From positions 1,116,001 through 1,180,000 of the forward strand of contig CAWIYK010000002.1 in NCBI GenBank assembly GCA_963840275.1: a stretch of 64,000 nucleotides of DNA. The letters run 5' to 3'. Under the pieces are notes generated by a model. The model was not told the origin of the DNA. It did no database searches and was given only the letters and a program-made list of their open reading frames with translations. This DNA comes from Actinophytocola sp963840275 (GTDB lineage: Bacteria > Actinomycetota > Actinomycetes > Mycobacteriales > Pseudonocardiaceae). Below, one piece after another: positions 51,515 through 61,120 of the stretch (within the stretch, counting starts at the first letter, position 1; each line of letters begins with the position of its first letter). The position numbers and the translations under genes are program-made.

Positions 51515-52228
51515 GTGACGCAGGCGCCCACCGGGTTCGACTCCGCATGGGCGTCGGTGTCGGACATTCCCGGCTGGCTCACCGAGGGTCAGGCCCGCAT
51601 GCTCTGGGATGCCGTGTGCCGCCTGGACAAGGGCGACACGGTCGTCGAGATCGGCAGTCACCAGGGCCGGTCGACGATCGTGCTCGGCCACGCCGCCCGC
51701 ACGGTCGGCGCGCGGGTGATCGCCGTGGACGCCTTTGTGGACGGCCGGCTGTTCGGCGGCGCGTCGACCCGCGACCGGTTCGAGTCGCACATCGCGGCGG
51801 CCGGACTGTCCGACGTGGTCGAGCTGGTCGTCGGCTACAGCACGAAGCTGCGGCCGGCGTGGACGCGTCCGTTCGAGCTGCTCTACGTCGACGGCAAACA
51901 CGACTACTGGACCTACGTCGACGACCTGCGCTGGTCGGCACACCAGCCCGAGGGCGGCGAGATCCTGGTGCACGACTGCTTCTCGTCGATCGGCGTCACC
52001 GCCGGCACGCTGGTGAAGGTCATGTTCGGCTCGCGGTACACCTACGTGGACCGAAGCCGTTCGCTGGCACGCTTCACCGTGCGGCGCCCGTCGGTGGGCG
52101 ATCGTCTTCGGATTTTGGCGCAGCTGCCGTGGTTCTTCGGCAACGTGTTCATGAAGGTGTTGCTGCGCCTACGGTTGCGCGCGGTGGCCCGCCTCTTCGG
52201 CCACAACGGTCCCTACGATCCGTTCTGA
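51515..52228 (+). CDS. SAM-dependent methyltransferase (class I, cephalosporin-hydroxylase-like layout)
   Basis: A 237-residue methyltransferase of the Methyltransf_24 kind. Motif I is VVEIGSHQGRSTIVLG (about residue 45), then VIAVDAFVDGRLFGGAS, and the motif LLYVDGKHDYWTYVDDL, diagnostic for this group, with GGEILVHDCFSS after it. Basic residues dominate the C-terminus. GTG 51515 starts the gene, 61 nt from the divergent aftD start. The 3' end overlaps the convergent TetR gene by 16 nt. Probably modifies a surface glycan; the substrate is unknown. Confidence 0.88.
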   Translation: MTQAPTGFDSAWASVSDIPGWLTEGQARMLWDAVCRLDKGDTVVEIGSHQGRSTIVLGHAARTVGARVIAVDAFVDGRLFGGASTRDRFESHIAAAGLSDVVELVVGYSTKLRPAWTRPFELLYVDGKHDYWTYVDDLRWSAHQPEGGEILVHDCFSSIGVTAGTLVKVMFGSRYTYVDRSRSLARFTVRRPSVGDRLRILAQLPWFFGNVFMKVLLRLRLRAVARLFGHNGPYDPF

Positions 52229-52881
52229 CCTTTCTCGATGGGGATCGCGAGATCCTTGACGGACATCGCGGGTCCCGGCAGTCCGTCGACGGCGAGGAAG
52301 TGCAGGAAGCCGTTCAGCAGCAGCTCGAGGTGCCGGTGGCTCAGCCCGCGGTTCTCCTCGGGGGACACACCGGGCACCGGCATCGACATCCGGATGATCA
52401 GCATGGCGATGTCGCCGGTGGACACGTCCGACCGCAGCGAACCCTCGCGGTGGGCGCGGCTGACCAGCGCGTCGATGGCGTCGCGGCCCCGCTGCCGCGC
52501 GACGCGCAGCTCGTCGCCCATCGGCACGCGGCCGGCGAGCAGCGGCATGACGGCACTGGCGCGCAGGTCGATCGCGTTGTGCATGTAGCGGCTGAGCGCC
52601 GCGAACGCGTCGCGTTCCTCGTGCAGCGCGACCTCGGCCTCGTCGGCGGACCGGCTCAGCACGTCGAGCTGGACGTGCCGCAGCAACGACGACCGGTCGG
52701 GAAAGTGCCGGTACAGCGTGGCGATGCCGACGCCGGCACGTTTCGCGATGACCTCCAACGCCACGTTCGACCCCTGCTCGATGATGAGGTCGATGGTGGC
52801 GCGCAGGATCTGGTCGCGGTTGCGCAGCGCGTCCGCGCGGGTGCGGCGCCGTGTGCCGTGCTCGTTGGCCGGGGCATCCAT
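52213..52881 (-). CDS. TetR-family transcriptional regulator
   Basis: A 222-residue TetR repressor. The helix-turn-helix lies at about residues 20-62 (NRDQILRATIDLIIEQGSNV, then AGVGIATLYRHFPDRSSLLRH). The C-terminal domain has a SerMAGRVPMGDELRVARQRGRD-type helix. ATG 52881 was chosen for GGGAG five nt upstream; earlier in-frame ATGs (52893, 52968) lack one. Its targets are not evident; it is separated from the GT-C gene at 53000 by its own upstream region. Confidence 0.9.
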   Translation of the reverse strand: MDAPANEHGTRRRTRADALRNRDQILRATIDLIIEQGSNVALEVIAKRAGVGIATLYRHFPDRSSLLRHVQLDVLSRSADEAEVALHEERDAFAALSRYMHNAIDLRASAVMPLLAGRVPMGDELRVARQRGRDAIDALVSRAHREGSLRSDVSTGDIAMLIIRMSMPVPGVSPEENRGLSHRHLELLLNGFLHFLAVDGLPGPAMSVKDLAIPIEKGQNGS

Positions 52882-52945
52882 GGCCACTCCCATCTCGGTG
52901 AGCCCGTGGTGGACGCGTCCACGGAGTCTATGCGCGCCGGGATGC

Positions 52946-52990
52946 CGTGAAGGGCGCGTTCGGGCCAATCAAACGTCGCCAACGGACGTT
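52946..52990. repeat. Partial GAAGG-family hairpin remnant
   Basis: GTGAAGGGCGCGTTCGGG is followed by the small inverted pair AAACGT / ACGTTT around CGCCAACGG. The first part matches the arms of the hairpins at 7563 and 17280, but the matching right arm is lost. It sits between the TetR start and the stop of the next leftward gene. Confidence 0.5.
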
Positions 52991-52999
52991 TCGCGGCGT

Positions 53000-54766
53000 T
53001 CAGCCAGGTAGACCGATCTCCAGGTCGGTCACGCACAGGGGCGCCAGGTTCAGGTTCCGTGACACCTCGACGTGCGTGTATGTGCCGTTGACGACCACGT
53101 GCAACACGTGCAGCCCCTCGGAGAAGCGGACCGGGACCCGGGTGTCGCCCACGGTGACCACGCCGTCACCCGTGTCGGCCGTGAAGTAGCCGAGCTTCAG
53201 CACGCGCCGCCCGAACGACGCGCTGGTCAGCGGAATCGACACCGGCTCCTCGTCCACCAGGTGTCCGCAGTCCGGCGCCGGACCACGCTCACTGTGCACG
53301 GAGTCCGCCAGCTCGATGATCGGCTGCGGGCGGCCCGACCCGTCGAGCTGGTAGAGCGTCTCCGTCGGCCGGTCGAACCGCGGCGCCTCCGGCGCGAGCC
53401 CCACGACCCGCGACGTGAACGCGTCGGCGATGAACCAGTCCAGCATGATCGGCCGCGGTACGCCGGTGTCGTACAGCACGATCCCCGGCTGCTCGGCGAA
53501 CGCGGCGCGCGCGGTGGCCACGTAGTCGCGTGCCTCGCGGAACTGCAGTGCGGGCGCCAGCCGCAGGAAGCTCGCGCCGCCGCCGACCACGACCAGCAGC
53601 GTCACCGCGACCACGGGCCAGCGCGGCGGGCGGCTCTCCGCGCGCCCGCCGAGCACCGCGAACGACGCGCACAGCACGGCCACCGGCACCGCGTCGGCGA
53701 GGTAGCGGGGATCGGCGCCGATGATCGGGCCGACCAGCGCGAGCCGGGTCACCGCGACCAGCGCGAGGTCGACCGCGAGGTAGCCGGCGAGCAGCGTCCA
53801 CGCGACGGTCGCGCGGCGCCGGGCCCGCCGCAGCGTCACCACGAGCAGTGCCACGGTGATGGCGACGGCAGCGACCCGCACCGCGAGCGGTGGTGTCGCC
53901 CAGGTCGCGCCGCCGCCGGGCGCGGCGAGCGGCCCACCGAGCAGGCCCGGCAGGAACGTGTCGACCACGCTTCGGTAGGCGAACTCGGCGACCTCACCGG
54001 CCGGCACCGGGTCGCCGTCGCTCCGGCTCGCGGTCAGTCCGAAGTAGAGCGTCGCGTAACCGGTCAGCAGCACCAGATGCGCGACCCAGACCCGCCAGTG
54101 GCGGACCAGTACCTCACCGACCGTGCCGCCGCGCAGGACCGTGACGCCGAACAGCAGACCGGCGACCAGCGCGGCCTTCTCGTAGAACAGCATGCCGCCG
54201 ACCGTCCACAGTGCGGCGTGGACGGCGTAGCGGGTCTCGCCGGTGTCGAGGTGGCGCAGGTGCGCGAGCAGGGCGGCCGCCATCGCCACGAGCACGGGGA
54301 GCAACTGCATGCCGTACGCCCACCAGAGGGTGGGGAAGAGGATCAGCGGCGAGGACGCCAACACGGCGAACGGCGCCACGATCGCCCAGCGCGCGCCGAA
54401 GCAGGCGGCGAGGACCCGCCAGAACAACCACAGCGCGACGCCGTGCATCACGAGGAGCGGCACGACCGCGACGGTGTAGTTCAGTGGTGCCACGGCGGTC
54501 GTGAGCCAGGCGAGCAGGAACGTCCCCGGCGCGACGTGGCCGCTGTAGTCCTGGAAGAGGTAGGAGAAGTCCAGCGGGTCGGCGTGCGCGGCGCGGTAGG
54601 TGATGACGAAGTCGTCCTGGCCGAAGTAGCCGTGCAACGCCACCCAGGCGTGCACGAGGAACGGCACGGCGGCGACGAACAGCGCGACGAGCGGCAGCCG
54701 CGCGGGGAGGCTGCGTGCGTGCCGCCGAAGTCGCGTCGGAGCGGTGGCTACGGACAACGGGCGCAC
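53000..54766 (-). CDS. Multi-span GT-C-like membrane protein
   Basis: A 588-residue membrane protein with about 10-11 spans. After span 1 an extracytoplasmic loop holds GYFGQDDFVITYRAAHADPL, an acidic GT-C-type motif, followed by DYSGHVAPGTFLLAWLT. The C-terminal ~170 residues are soluble and beta-rich (ETLYQLDGSGRPQPIIELAD, GVVTVGDTRVPVRFSEGLHV). This matches actinobacterial GT-C-like membrane proteins of unknown specificity. GTG 54766 is assumed; a TTG nine nt further in is possible. Envelope glycan synthesis is a contextual inference. Confidence 0.78.
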   Translation of the reverse strand: MRPLSVATAPTRLRRHARSLPARLPLVALFVAAVPFLVHAWVALHGYFGQDDFVITYRAAHADPLDFSYLFQDYSGHVAPGTFLLAWLTTAVAPLNYTVAVVPLLVMHGVALWLFWRVLAACFGARWAIVAPFAVLASSPLILFPTLWWAYGMQLLPVLVAMAAALLAHLRHLDTGETRYAVHAALWTVGGMLFYEKAALVAGLLFGVTVLRGGTVGEVLVRHWRVWVAHLVLLTGYATLYFGLTASRSDGDPVPAGEVAEFAYRSVVDTFLPGLLGGPLAAPGGGATWATPPLAVRVAAVAITVALLVVTLRRARRRATVAWTLLAGYLAVDLALVAVTRLALVGPIIGADPRYLADAVPVAVLCASFAVLGGRAESRPPRWPVVAVTLLVVVGGGASFLRLAPALQFREARDYVATARAAFAEQPGIVLYDTGVPRPIMLDWFIADAFTSRVVGLAPEAPRFDRPTETLYQLDGSGRPQPIIELADSVHSERGPAPDCGHLVDEEPVSIPLTSASFGRRVLKLGYFTADTGDGVVTVGDTRVPVRFSEGLHVLHVVVNGTYTHVEVSRNLNLAPLCVTDLEIGLPG

Positions 54767-54902
54767 CTCGGCGTTTCTCGAGTCCCCCGACCTTGCCTCC
54801 TTATCGTCGCAACGGAGCGACCGTTACGCGACCGGGGCAACCGGCGGCGCCCTTCCGGCGTGTACGTCGCATGGGACTTCGTTCTACATGGGGGTGCTCG
54901 TC

Positions 54903-55814
54903 ATGAGAAGACTGACGACGGCGGCTGTGGTGACCGCGCTGGCCGCCACGCTGGTCATCGCCGGACCGCCGGCGGTGGCGGCACCGGCGGCCACCGCGGC
55001 CGGCGGTGGTCACGGTGTCGACTTCACCGGGGACGGTCTGCCCGACGTACTCGCGCGGGAGCGTGGCACCGGGAAGCTCAAGGTGTACCCGCATTCCGGC
55101 ACGTTCGGCGGGACCGGGACCTATCCGGCGGCGGTGACCATCAACCTGGGATGGCAGTCCATGCGGTGGATCGGCGCCGCGGACGTCACCGGGGACGGTC
55201 TGGCCGACGTGGTGGCGATCGACTCGTCGTGGCGCATGGTGGTGGCCAGGCACAGCGGGGTCTTCAACGGCACGAGCACGCTGGCGCCGGGGCTGGTCGT
55301 GGTCGGCTACAACTGGCACGTCAACGATCTCGTGTCGGTGATCGACCACGGCGACTACGACGCGATCCTCGCCCGCCGCGCATCGGACGGAAAGCTGTTC
55401 AGGTACGGGAACTCCGGCGGGCTCAGGGGCACCGCGACGTTCGACGCCCCGGTCCTCTTCGAGCCGGGTGGGCTCGACGCGCCGGCCCGGCCGGACGACG
55501 TGTTCATCGGGATGGCGTCGGTCACGAGGTTCGACGGGCCCGACGACTTCGTGTACATCACCGCGAACGGCCAGCTGTGGACGCAGGATCCGTACTTCCA
55601 CTGGACGTACCTGCTCGGCGCCGGGTGGTCGGGGGTCGACTCGGTGGTGCTGACCAATCTCAACGGCGACTCGTGGCCCGACATCATCGCGCGGGAGAAG
55701 AGCACCGGAAACCTGCTCGCGTACCTGAACGAGAGCGGCGGACCCGCGGGGCGGACCTATGTCGGCCCGAGCGTCATCGGCTACGGCTGGCAGACCAACG
55801 ACGTCATCGCCTGA
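54903..55814 (+). CDS. Secreted FG-GAP/VCBS-repeat protein
   Basis: A 303-residue exported protein. Signal peptide about residues 1-27 (MRRLTTAAVVTALAATLVIA then AVAAPA). The rest consists of FG-GAP-like repeats: VDFTGDGLPDVLARERGTGK, AADVTGDGLADVVAIDSS, LTNLNGDSWPDIIAREKSTG, each with an Asp/Asn-rich calcium-type loop, forming a partial beta-propeller. Such domains mediate binding to ligands or carbohydrates. ATG 54903 has GGGGG upstream. A frameshifted remnant of a second secreted protein follows directly. Confidence 0.85.
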   Translation: MRRLTTAAVVTALAATLVIAGPPAVAAPAATAAGGGHGVDFTGDGLPDVLARERGTGKLKVYPHSGTFGGTGTYPAAVTINLGWQSMRWIGAADVTGDGLADVVAIDSSWRMVVARHSGVFNGTSTLAPGLVVVGYNWHVNDLVSVIDHGDYDAILARRASDGKLFRYGNSGGLRGTATFDAPVLFEPGGLDAPARPDDVFIGMASVTRFDGPDDFVYITANGQLWTQDPYFHWTYLLGAGWSGVDSVVLTNLNGDSWPDIIAREKSTGNLLAYLNESGGPAGRTYVGPSVIGYGWQTNDVIA

Positions 55815-56130
55815 GCCGCGTTCCACTGGTCGCCGCCGCGACGACGCTCACCGCCACCCGGGTGTACGTCGGCACGGTCAGGGCGGCCCGGTCACGAACT
55901 ACCTGTGGCGACTGGAGAACGGGTCGGTCCGCGAGGTGCGCCAGTACACCGGCACCGCGACTCCGGTCCCCGGCACCGGACCGGCACCGACGATGTGGCG
56001 GGACGGCGAAACCGTGGTGCTGCCCGGTATCCCGGGCGGGCGGTCGTGGCAGCTGAGCACGGAGATCACGGGCAACAGCGTCCGCGACACCGGCGGCACG
56101 GTGGCCACCGTGTGGCACTGCTCCCCGTAG
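55815..56130 (+). pseudogene. Frameshifted remnant of a small secreted protein
   Basis: One frame right after the stop of the FG-GAP gene gives SRVPLVAAATTLTATRVYVG, resembling a signal peptide whose start codon position is CTG (overlapping the TGA stop). About 70 nt on, protein-like sequence continues in another frame as GGPVTNYLWRLENGSVREVR, then MWRDGETVVLPGIPGGRS and TGGTVATVWHCSP before TAG 56128-56130. The switch between frames near 55885 suggests a frameshift. No start codon serves the second part. This is an interpretation of frames, not a proven gene. Confidence 0.5.
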
Positions 56131-56148
56131 TCGGCGTTCGAGCGGACG

Positions 56149-57846
56149 TCAGCCGGTCGGTGGTTTGCACTGCGGTGGCTGGCAGAGGAGCTTCGACAGC
56201 GCCGCGTAGAAGATGTCCCCGATCTTCGTCGGGTCCGGGGTGGTGAAGGCTTGGCCGCCGGTGGCGCCGGCGATGGCCTGCAGCTCACCGACGTCGATGT
56301 CCGGGCCGATGCCGATGCCGATGATGCGCACCGGGCGCCGCGGGTCCTGCAGCTTCGCGAGCTGGGCGAGCAACTCGTCGCGGCTGATGCTGTTGTCGTC
56401 GTCGTTTCGGCCGTCGGTCATGACGATCACCGTGTTGATGCGGCCGGGCTCGAAGTTCTGCCGCGCCGACTGGTAGGCGGCCAGCGTGCTGTCGTACAGG
56501 CCGGTCGAACCGTTGGGCAGCGCCTGCACGCCGCGCAGCTTCTCCATCGCGCCCGACTGGATCTGCTCGCTGATCGGCAGCACGGGCAGCAGTTCCTTGT
56601 AGTCCTTGCCCTGCCCGTCGAGGTTCGTGGAGAACAGCCACACGCCGATCTTCGTGGTCTGCTTCATCAACCCGATGCCCAGCTCGGCGGCCTGCAGCGT
56701 CACCGCCATGCGGTTCTTGCCGGTGCCTGGCACCGGCTCGTTCATCGACCCGGACACGTCCAGCAGGACCTGCACGCGGCCGCTGAGGTTGACGCCGGCC
56801 CACTCGTTCAGCAGCTGGTCCACCTCGGTGGACTCCGGCAGCCGCGCGGGCGTCATCTTCGCCGACGACGTGCGGTCCTCGGTTACCCGCTTGCGCAGCA
56901 TCTCGCCGTCGGGCGTGCGGAAACCCGCGTCCGCCAACGCATCGGCCGTCTTCTGGTTCAGCAGCGTGTTCAGGAACCGTTCCGCCGCATCGCGTTGCGG
57001 GGTCGGCGTCTCCGGCAGCACGACGTACGGGTAGTCGAGCCCGGGCACCGGCGGCTCCGCGTACGCGGCGACGAGCTGGGTGCCGGTCTGCTTCGCGTTG
57101 TGCCGCAACACCGACGTCTCCGACGCGGGGAACCCGTCGAGCGGCTCCTGCGGCGTCGCGGCGCCGGGCAGGCGCGCGAACAGGTCCGCGATCTCCGGCA
57201 CGGTGTTCGGCGACAGCGTGCGCAGCTCGGTGGTGATCGCCGTGCCGGGGTCGGGCGCCGACTTCAGCAGGCTCTGCACCCCGAACAGCAACGACACCCC
57301 GACCGGCTCGCGGCTGGGGTCGGGCACCCCGATGGTCAGCCCGGACGCGGTGAGGATCTGTTGCCACGTCGGCTGCTTGCCCGGCCAGCCGAGCTGCGTG
57401 GCGACGTCCTCTGTCAATGCCAGCACCACCGGCGAGCTCGCGATCGACGTGCCGGCGACGGGCACGTCCCACGCCCCGCGGGCCTGCGCGCGCTGCAGCC
57501 ACACCGTCGACTCGGGGATCCACACGTCCGGCCGCTCGGTGCCGTCGGACACGACGAGCGACTCCGCGGTCGCGGCCGACTCCCGGTTCGACACCCGGAC
57601 GTCGTAGCAGCCCTCAGCGTCCTCTTTGGACACATCGCGGGCGGTCCGCGCGATCACCGGTGCGACGTCGGGCGCCGCGGTCACGTTCAGGACGGTCGTG
57701 GTGTCACAACTGGACGTTCGCAGCCGGTCGGAGAGGAAGTCGTAGGTGAACCACCCGATCAGCGCCAGCACGAGCAGCACGCTCAGCACGATCACCGGGG
57801 ACTTGGCCTGCCAGACGCGCGGCTTCGCAGAGGAGTGTCGCCCCAT
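56149..57846 (-). CDS. Membrane-anchored substrate-binding-like / von Willebrand A protein
   Basis: A 565-residue protein with one N-terminal span (PVIVLSVLLVLALIGWFTYD), then a periplasmic-binding-protein-like domain (about residues 50-330: VLNVTAAPDVAPVIARTARD, RPDVWIPESTVWLQRA, YPYVVLPETPTPQRDAAERF) and a C-terminal VWA domain. The metal-binding MIDAS is DVSGSMNEP at Asp363 with TDGRNDDDNS later. This fusion is a common actinobacterial family. It is a surface protein that probably binds partners through the metal site; no exact role is known. ATG 57846 follows GGGAGG. Confidence 0.9.
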   Translation of the reverse strand: MGRHSSAKPRVWQAKSPVIVLSVLLVLALIGWFTYDFLSDRLRTSSCDTTTVLNVTAAPDVAPVIARTARDVSKEDAEGCYDVRVSNRESAATAESLVVSDGTERPDVWIPESTVWLQRAQARGAWDVPVAGTSIASSPVVLALTEDVATQLGWPGKQPTWQQILTASGLTIGVPDPSREPVGVSLLFGVQSLLKSAPDPGTAITTELRTLSPNTVPEIADLFARLPGAATPQEPLDGFPASETSVLRHNAKQTGTQLVAAYAEPPVPGLDYPYVVLPETPTPQRDAAERFLNTLLNQKTADALADAGFRTPDGEMLRKRVTEDRTSSAKMTPARLPESTEVDQLLNEWAGVNLSGRVQVLLDVSGSMNEPVPGTGKNRMAVTLQAAELGIGLMKQTTKIGVWLFSTNLDGQGKDYKELLPVLPISEQIQSGAMEKLRGVQALPNGSTGLYDSTLAAYQSARQNFEPGRINTVIVMTDGRNDDDNSISRDELLAQLAKLQDPRRPVRIIGIGIGPDIDVGELQAIAGATGGQAFTTPDPTKIGDIFYAALSKLLCQPPQCKPPTG

Positions 57847-57933
57847 TGTCGTCGACCTCCCAAATGGCGCGCAGGTGTGCCAGGTGGGGAAACTCTACCC
57901 GGTTAGGCAACGTGTTCGTTTGATCACAAAACG

Positions 57934-59733
57934 TCATGAATAGAGGGAGTCGACCTCTTTCGCGAAGTCCTTCATGATGACATTCCGCTTGAGCTTCAAC
58001 GACGGCGTGAGATAGCCGTTCTCCGGGTTGAAGTCGGTGTCCAGAATCCGGAACTTTCGGACCGACTCGGCCGTGGAGACCGCGAGGTTGCCGTCGTCGA
58101 CCGCCTTCTGGATCTCCGCCTTGAGGTCGTCGTCGTCCACGAGGTCGCCGACCGTGGCCGAGTCGTCCTTGCCGGCGGTCGACTTCCAGTAGCCGAAGTA
58201 GTCCGTGTCGATCGTGACCAGCGCGGCGACGTACTTCTGCCCATCGCCGACCACGAGGGCCTGACCGACCAGCGGGTGCGCGCTGATCCGGTCCTCGATC
58301 ACCGACGGCGCGACGTTCTTGCCGCCGCTGGTGACGAGGATTTCCTTCTTCCGGCCGGTGATCTTGAGAAAGCCGTCGTCGTCGAGCTCGCCGAGGTCGC
58401 CGGTGGTGAACCAGCCATCGCCGTCAATGGCCTCGCCGGTCGCGGCGTCGTTCTTCCAGTAACCGGCGAACACGCCGCCACCCCGCAGCTGGATCTCGCC
58501 GTCCTCCGCGATGCGGACCGCGGTGCCGGGCAGCGGTTTGCCGACCGTGCCGGGCTTCGCGGCGATCGGCGAGTTCACCACGGACGCCGCGGTCGACTCG
58601 GTGAGCCCGTAGCCCTCGTACACGGTGATGCCGACGCCGCGGAAGAAGTGCGTGAGGCGCAGCCCGAGCGCGGCGCCGCCGGAGATCGCGTACTTGACCT
58701 GCCCGCCGAGCGCGGCACGCAGCTTCGAGTACACGAGCCGGTCGAACACCGCGTGCTTGAGCTTCAGCCCGAGCCCGGCCTTGCCGTCGGCCTCGCTGTA
58801 GGCGATCGCGGTGGCCGCGGCCGCGTCGAAGATCTTGCCCTTGCCGCCCGCGTGCGCCTTCTGCCGCGCGCCGTTGTAGACCTTCTCCAGCACGTAGGGC
58901 ACGGACAGGATGAACGTCGGCTTGAACGCGGCCAGGTTGTCGGTCAGCGTCTTCACGTCGGCCCAGTGCCCGAGCGTCGCGCGCGCCATCACCGCGCCGA
59001 GCTCCACCATCCGACCGAACACGTGCGCGAGCGGCAGGAACAGCAGCGTGGACGCGTTCTCCATGGCCGACTCGCCCTTGAAGAGCACGGCGAGGTACTC
59101 GACCGCGTTGCCGACCGCCGCGTACAGGTTGCGGTGGGTCAGCACGACGCCCTTGGGCCGGCCGGTGGTGCCGGAGGTGTAGATGAGCGTGGCGAGGTCG
59201 TCCGGCCCGACGGCCGCCCGCCGCTCCTTGACCGCCTCGTCCGACGTGTCCGCGCCGGCCTCGACGAGCTTGGCTACCGCCTTGTCGTCGATCCGCCACA
59301 CGTGCTTGAGGCCGTCGAGCTTGCCCCGGACCGTCTCGACCCGGTCCGCGAGCGCCGCGTTCTCCACGACGACCGCGGTCGCGCCGGAGTCCGACATGAT
59401 CCACTCGATCTGCTCGGCCGACGAGGTGACGTAGATCGGCACCGACGCGCCGCCCGCCGCCCAGATCGCGAAGTCGAACAGCGTCCACTCGTAGCAGTTG
59501 GCCGCCAGGATGGCCACCCGGTCGCCCTGCTCCACACCGGACGCGATCAGGCCCTTCGCGACCTCGACGACCTCGGCGAGGAACTGCGCGGCCGTGACAT
59601 CGCGCCACGCGCCGCCGACCTTGCGCCGGAAGGCGACATCGTTGGGCGCCGCGTCCGCGTTGGTGTACACGACCTCGGCGAGGCCGCCGCTGTCCGGCAC
59701 GCTGGCGAGCGGTGGGACGGCGAGTTCTCGCAT
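57934..59733 (-). CDS. Long-chain fatty-acid-CoA ligase (FadD15-like)
   Basis: A 599-residue AMP-forming long-chain acyl-CoA synthetase of the FAA1/FadD15 type. The AMP-binding signature is TLIYTSGTTGRPKGVVLTHR, then LLFLPLAHVFGRMVELGAVM, YEGYGLTESTAASVVNS, DGWFTTGDLGELDDDGFLKI and GRKKEILVTSGGKNVAPSVI. LTPSLKLKRNVI near the C-terminus carries the A10 lysine. ATG 59733 was chosen for GAGGAG upstream; the longer frame to 59874 is not homologous in style. It activates fatty acids for lipid synthesis or breakdown. Confidence 0.94.
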   Translation of the reverse strand: MRELAVPPLASVPDSGGLAEVVYTNADAAPNDVAFRRKVGGAWRDVTAAQFLAEVVEVAKGLIASGVEQGDRVAILAANCYEWTLFDFAIWAAGGASVPIYVTSSAEQIEWIMSDSGATAVVVENAALADRVETVRGKLDGLKHVWRIDDKAVAKLVEAGADTSDEAVKERRAAVGPDDLATLIYTSGTTGRPKGVVLTHRNLYAAVGNAVEYLAVLFKGESAMENASTLLFLPLAHVFGRMVELGAVMARATLGHWADVKTLTDNLAAFKPTFILSVPYVLEKVYNGARQKAHAGGKGKIFDAAAATAIAYSEADGKAGLGLKLKHAVFDRLVYSKLRAALGGQVKYAISGGAALGLRLTHFFRGVGITVYEGYGLTESTAASVVNSPIAAKPGTVGKPLPGTAVRIAEDGEIQLRGGGVFAGYWKNDAATGEAIDGDGWFTTGDLGELDDDGFLKITGRKKEILVTSGGKNVAPSVIEDRISAHPLVGQALVVGDGQKYVAALVTIDTDYFGYWKSTAGKDDSATVGDLVDDDDLKAEIQKAVDDGNLAVSTAESVRKFRILDTDFNPENGYLTPSLKLKRNVIMKDFAKEVDSLYS

Positions 59734-59897
59734 GTTCTGCTCCTCAAAGCACTGGCGTCGCGACGGTCCCGGCCCCGTCCTCGGCGACGCTACCTCACGG
59801 TAACTTCGAGTATCTTGCCTGTGAACGCGGCCGAGGGCCACCCCCGGCGGATCTCCGGCGATGGCCCTCGGCAAATCGGGTCAACCAGTCAGATCGG

Positions 59898-61085
59898 TCA
59901 GACCGACAACTTCCAGTTCTCCAGCGTGCCGACATCCGAGCGGAAGACGTCCTGCACCCGCAGCTGCCAGGTGCCGTTCGCCGCCTCGCTCGAGGCGTTG
60001 ACCGTGTACGCGGTGTTGATGTTGTCCGCGGAGTCGCCGCCACTGGAGTTCTTCAGGCGGTAGGCCGTGCCGTCCGGCGCGACCAGGTCGATCACCACGT
60101 CACCGCGGTACGGGTGGGTGATGCTGACCTCCACCCGCGTGCTGGCCGACGCCGCGCCGGTGCACTCCGCGATCGCCACCGAGCTGGTCACCGCCGGGCC
60201 CGCGTCCGGAATGGCCAACCGGGTCGTGTTGGCCTGCGACGCGCACGTCGGCCCGGTGCCGCCACCGAGCGTCGCGGCGGCCGCCGCGATCGCCGCCGCG
60301 AAGTAGCTGGTCTGCGAGTACACGCCCGGGTTCTCCGGACGGGCACAGCCGTAGCCCCAGCTCACGATGCCGACCTGCGTCCATGCGCCGGCGTCGTCGC
60401 GCCGGAACATCGGACCGCCGGAGTCACCCTGGCAGGTGTCCACGCCGCCGTCGTCCCAGTTGCCGGCACAGATCTCCTCCGGCGGCACCAGTTCGCTGTA
60501 CGCCGACCCGCACTGCGTGTCGTCGATGAACGGCACCTCGGCCTTCAGCAGGTAGCGCTGCTGGCCGCCGCCCTCGGTCGCGGCGCCCCAGCCGGCGACG
60601 GTGAACATGCCACTGTCGTAGGCGGTGGTGTTCGCGACCGACAGCGTCGGGATGCCGGTGACCGGCGAGGCCAGCCGGACCAGCGCCCAGTCGTCGCCCG
60701 ACGGGTTGTTGTAGCCCGGCGCGCGGTAGACGTAGTTCGACTGGCGGGTGATCCGGCCCGGGTCCTGCAGGTCGACGGCACCGAGCGTGGCGGTGATGCC
60801 GGTGTTGTTGCCGGTCGCGCCGACGCAGTGCGCCGCCGTCAGCACCAGCGACGGCGTGTACAGCGCGCCGCCGCAGCCCATCGACAGCCGCACCATCCAG
60901 GGGAACTCGCCCTGCGCGGCGCGGACGCCGCCGACGACCTGGGGCTGCACGTCGTCGGCCGGCGCCGGTGGCGCCGCCAGCGCCTGCCCCGCGGCCGTGC
61001 CGAGCACCGCGGCGGCGCTGACCGCGACCAGTGCGGTCCGGCCGGTGAGACGTTTGAGACGGGACTTCCAGGAGACCTGCGTCAT
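59898..61085 (-). CDS. Secreted trypsin-like serine protease with C-terminal P-domain
   Basis: A 395-residue secreted protease. The signal peptide is about residues 1-37 (long basic start, core, ALAAP), with a short propeptide before VVGGVRAAQGEFPWMV, the trypsin activation site. The triad is His86 (TAAHCVG), Asp132 (GDDWALVRL) and Ser222 (CQGDSGGP). A C-terminal proprotein-convertase P-domain (about residues 295-395) has THPYRGDVVIDLVAPDGTAY and SADNINTAYTVNASSE. The next gene ends in a very similar P-domain. ATG 61085 follows GGAAAGGA. Confidence 0.93.
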   Translation of the reverse strand: MTQVSWKSRLKRLTGRTALVAVSAAAVLGTAAGQALAAPPAPADDVQPQVVGGVRAAQGEFPWMVRLSMGCGGALYTPSLVLTAAHCVGATGNNTGITATLGAVDLQDPGRITRQSNYVYRAPGYNNPSGDDWALVRLASPVTGIPTLSVANTTAYDSGMFTVAGWGAATEGGGQQRYLLKAEVPFIDDTQCGSAYSELVPPEEICAGNWDDGGVDTCQGDSGGPMFRRDDAGAWTQVGIVSWGYGCARPENPGVYSQTSYFAAAIAAAAATLGGGTGPTCASQANTTRLAIPDAGPAVTSSVAIAECTGAASASTRVEVSITHPYRGDVVIDLVAPDGTAYRLKNSSGGDSADNINTAYTVNASSEAANGTWQLRVQDVFRSDVGTLENWKLSV

Positions 61086-61120
61086 GCGTCGGGTCCTTTC
61101 CTTTTCATTGGCTGCGGGAA

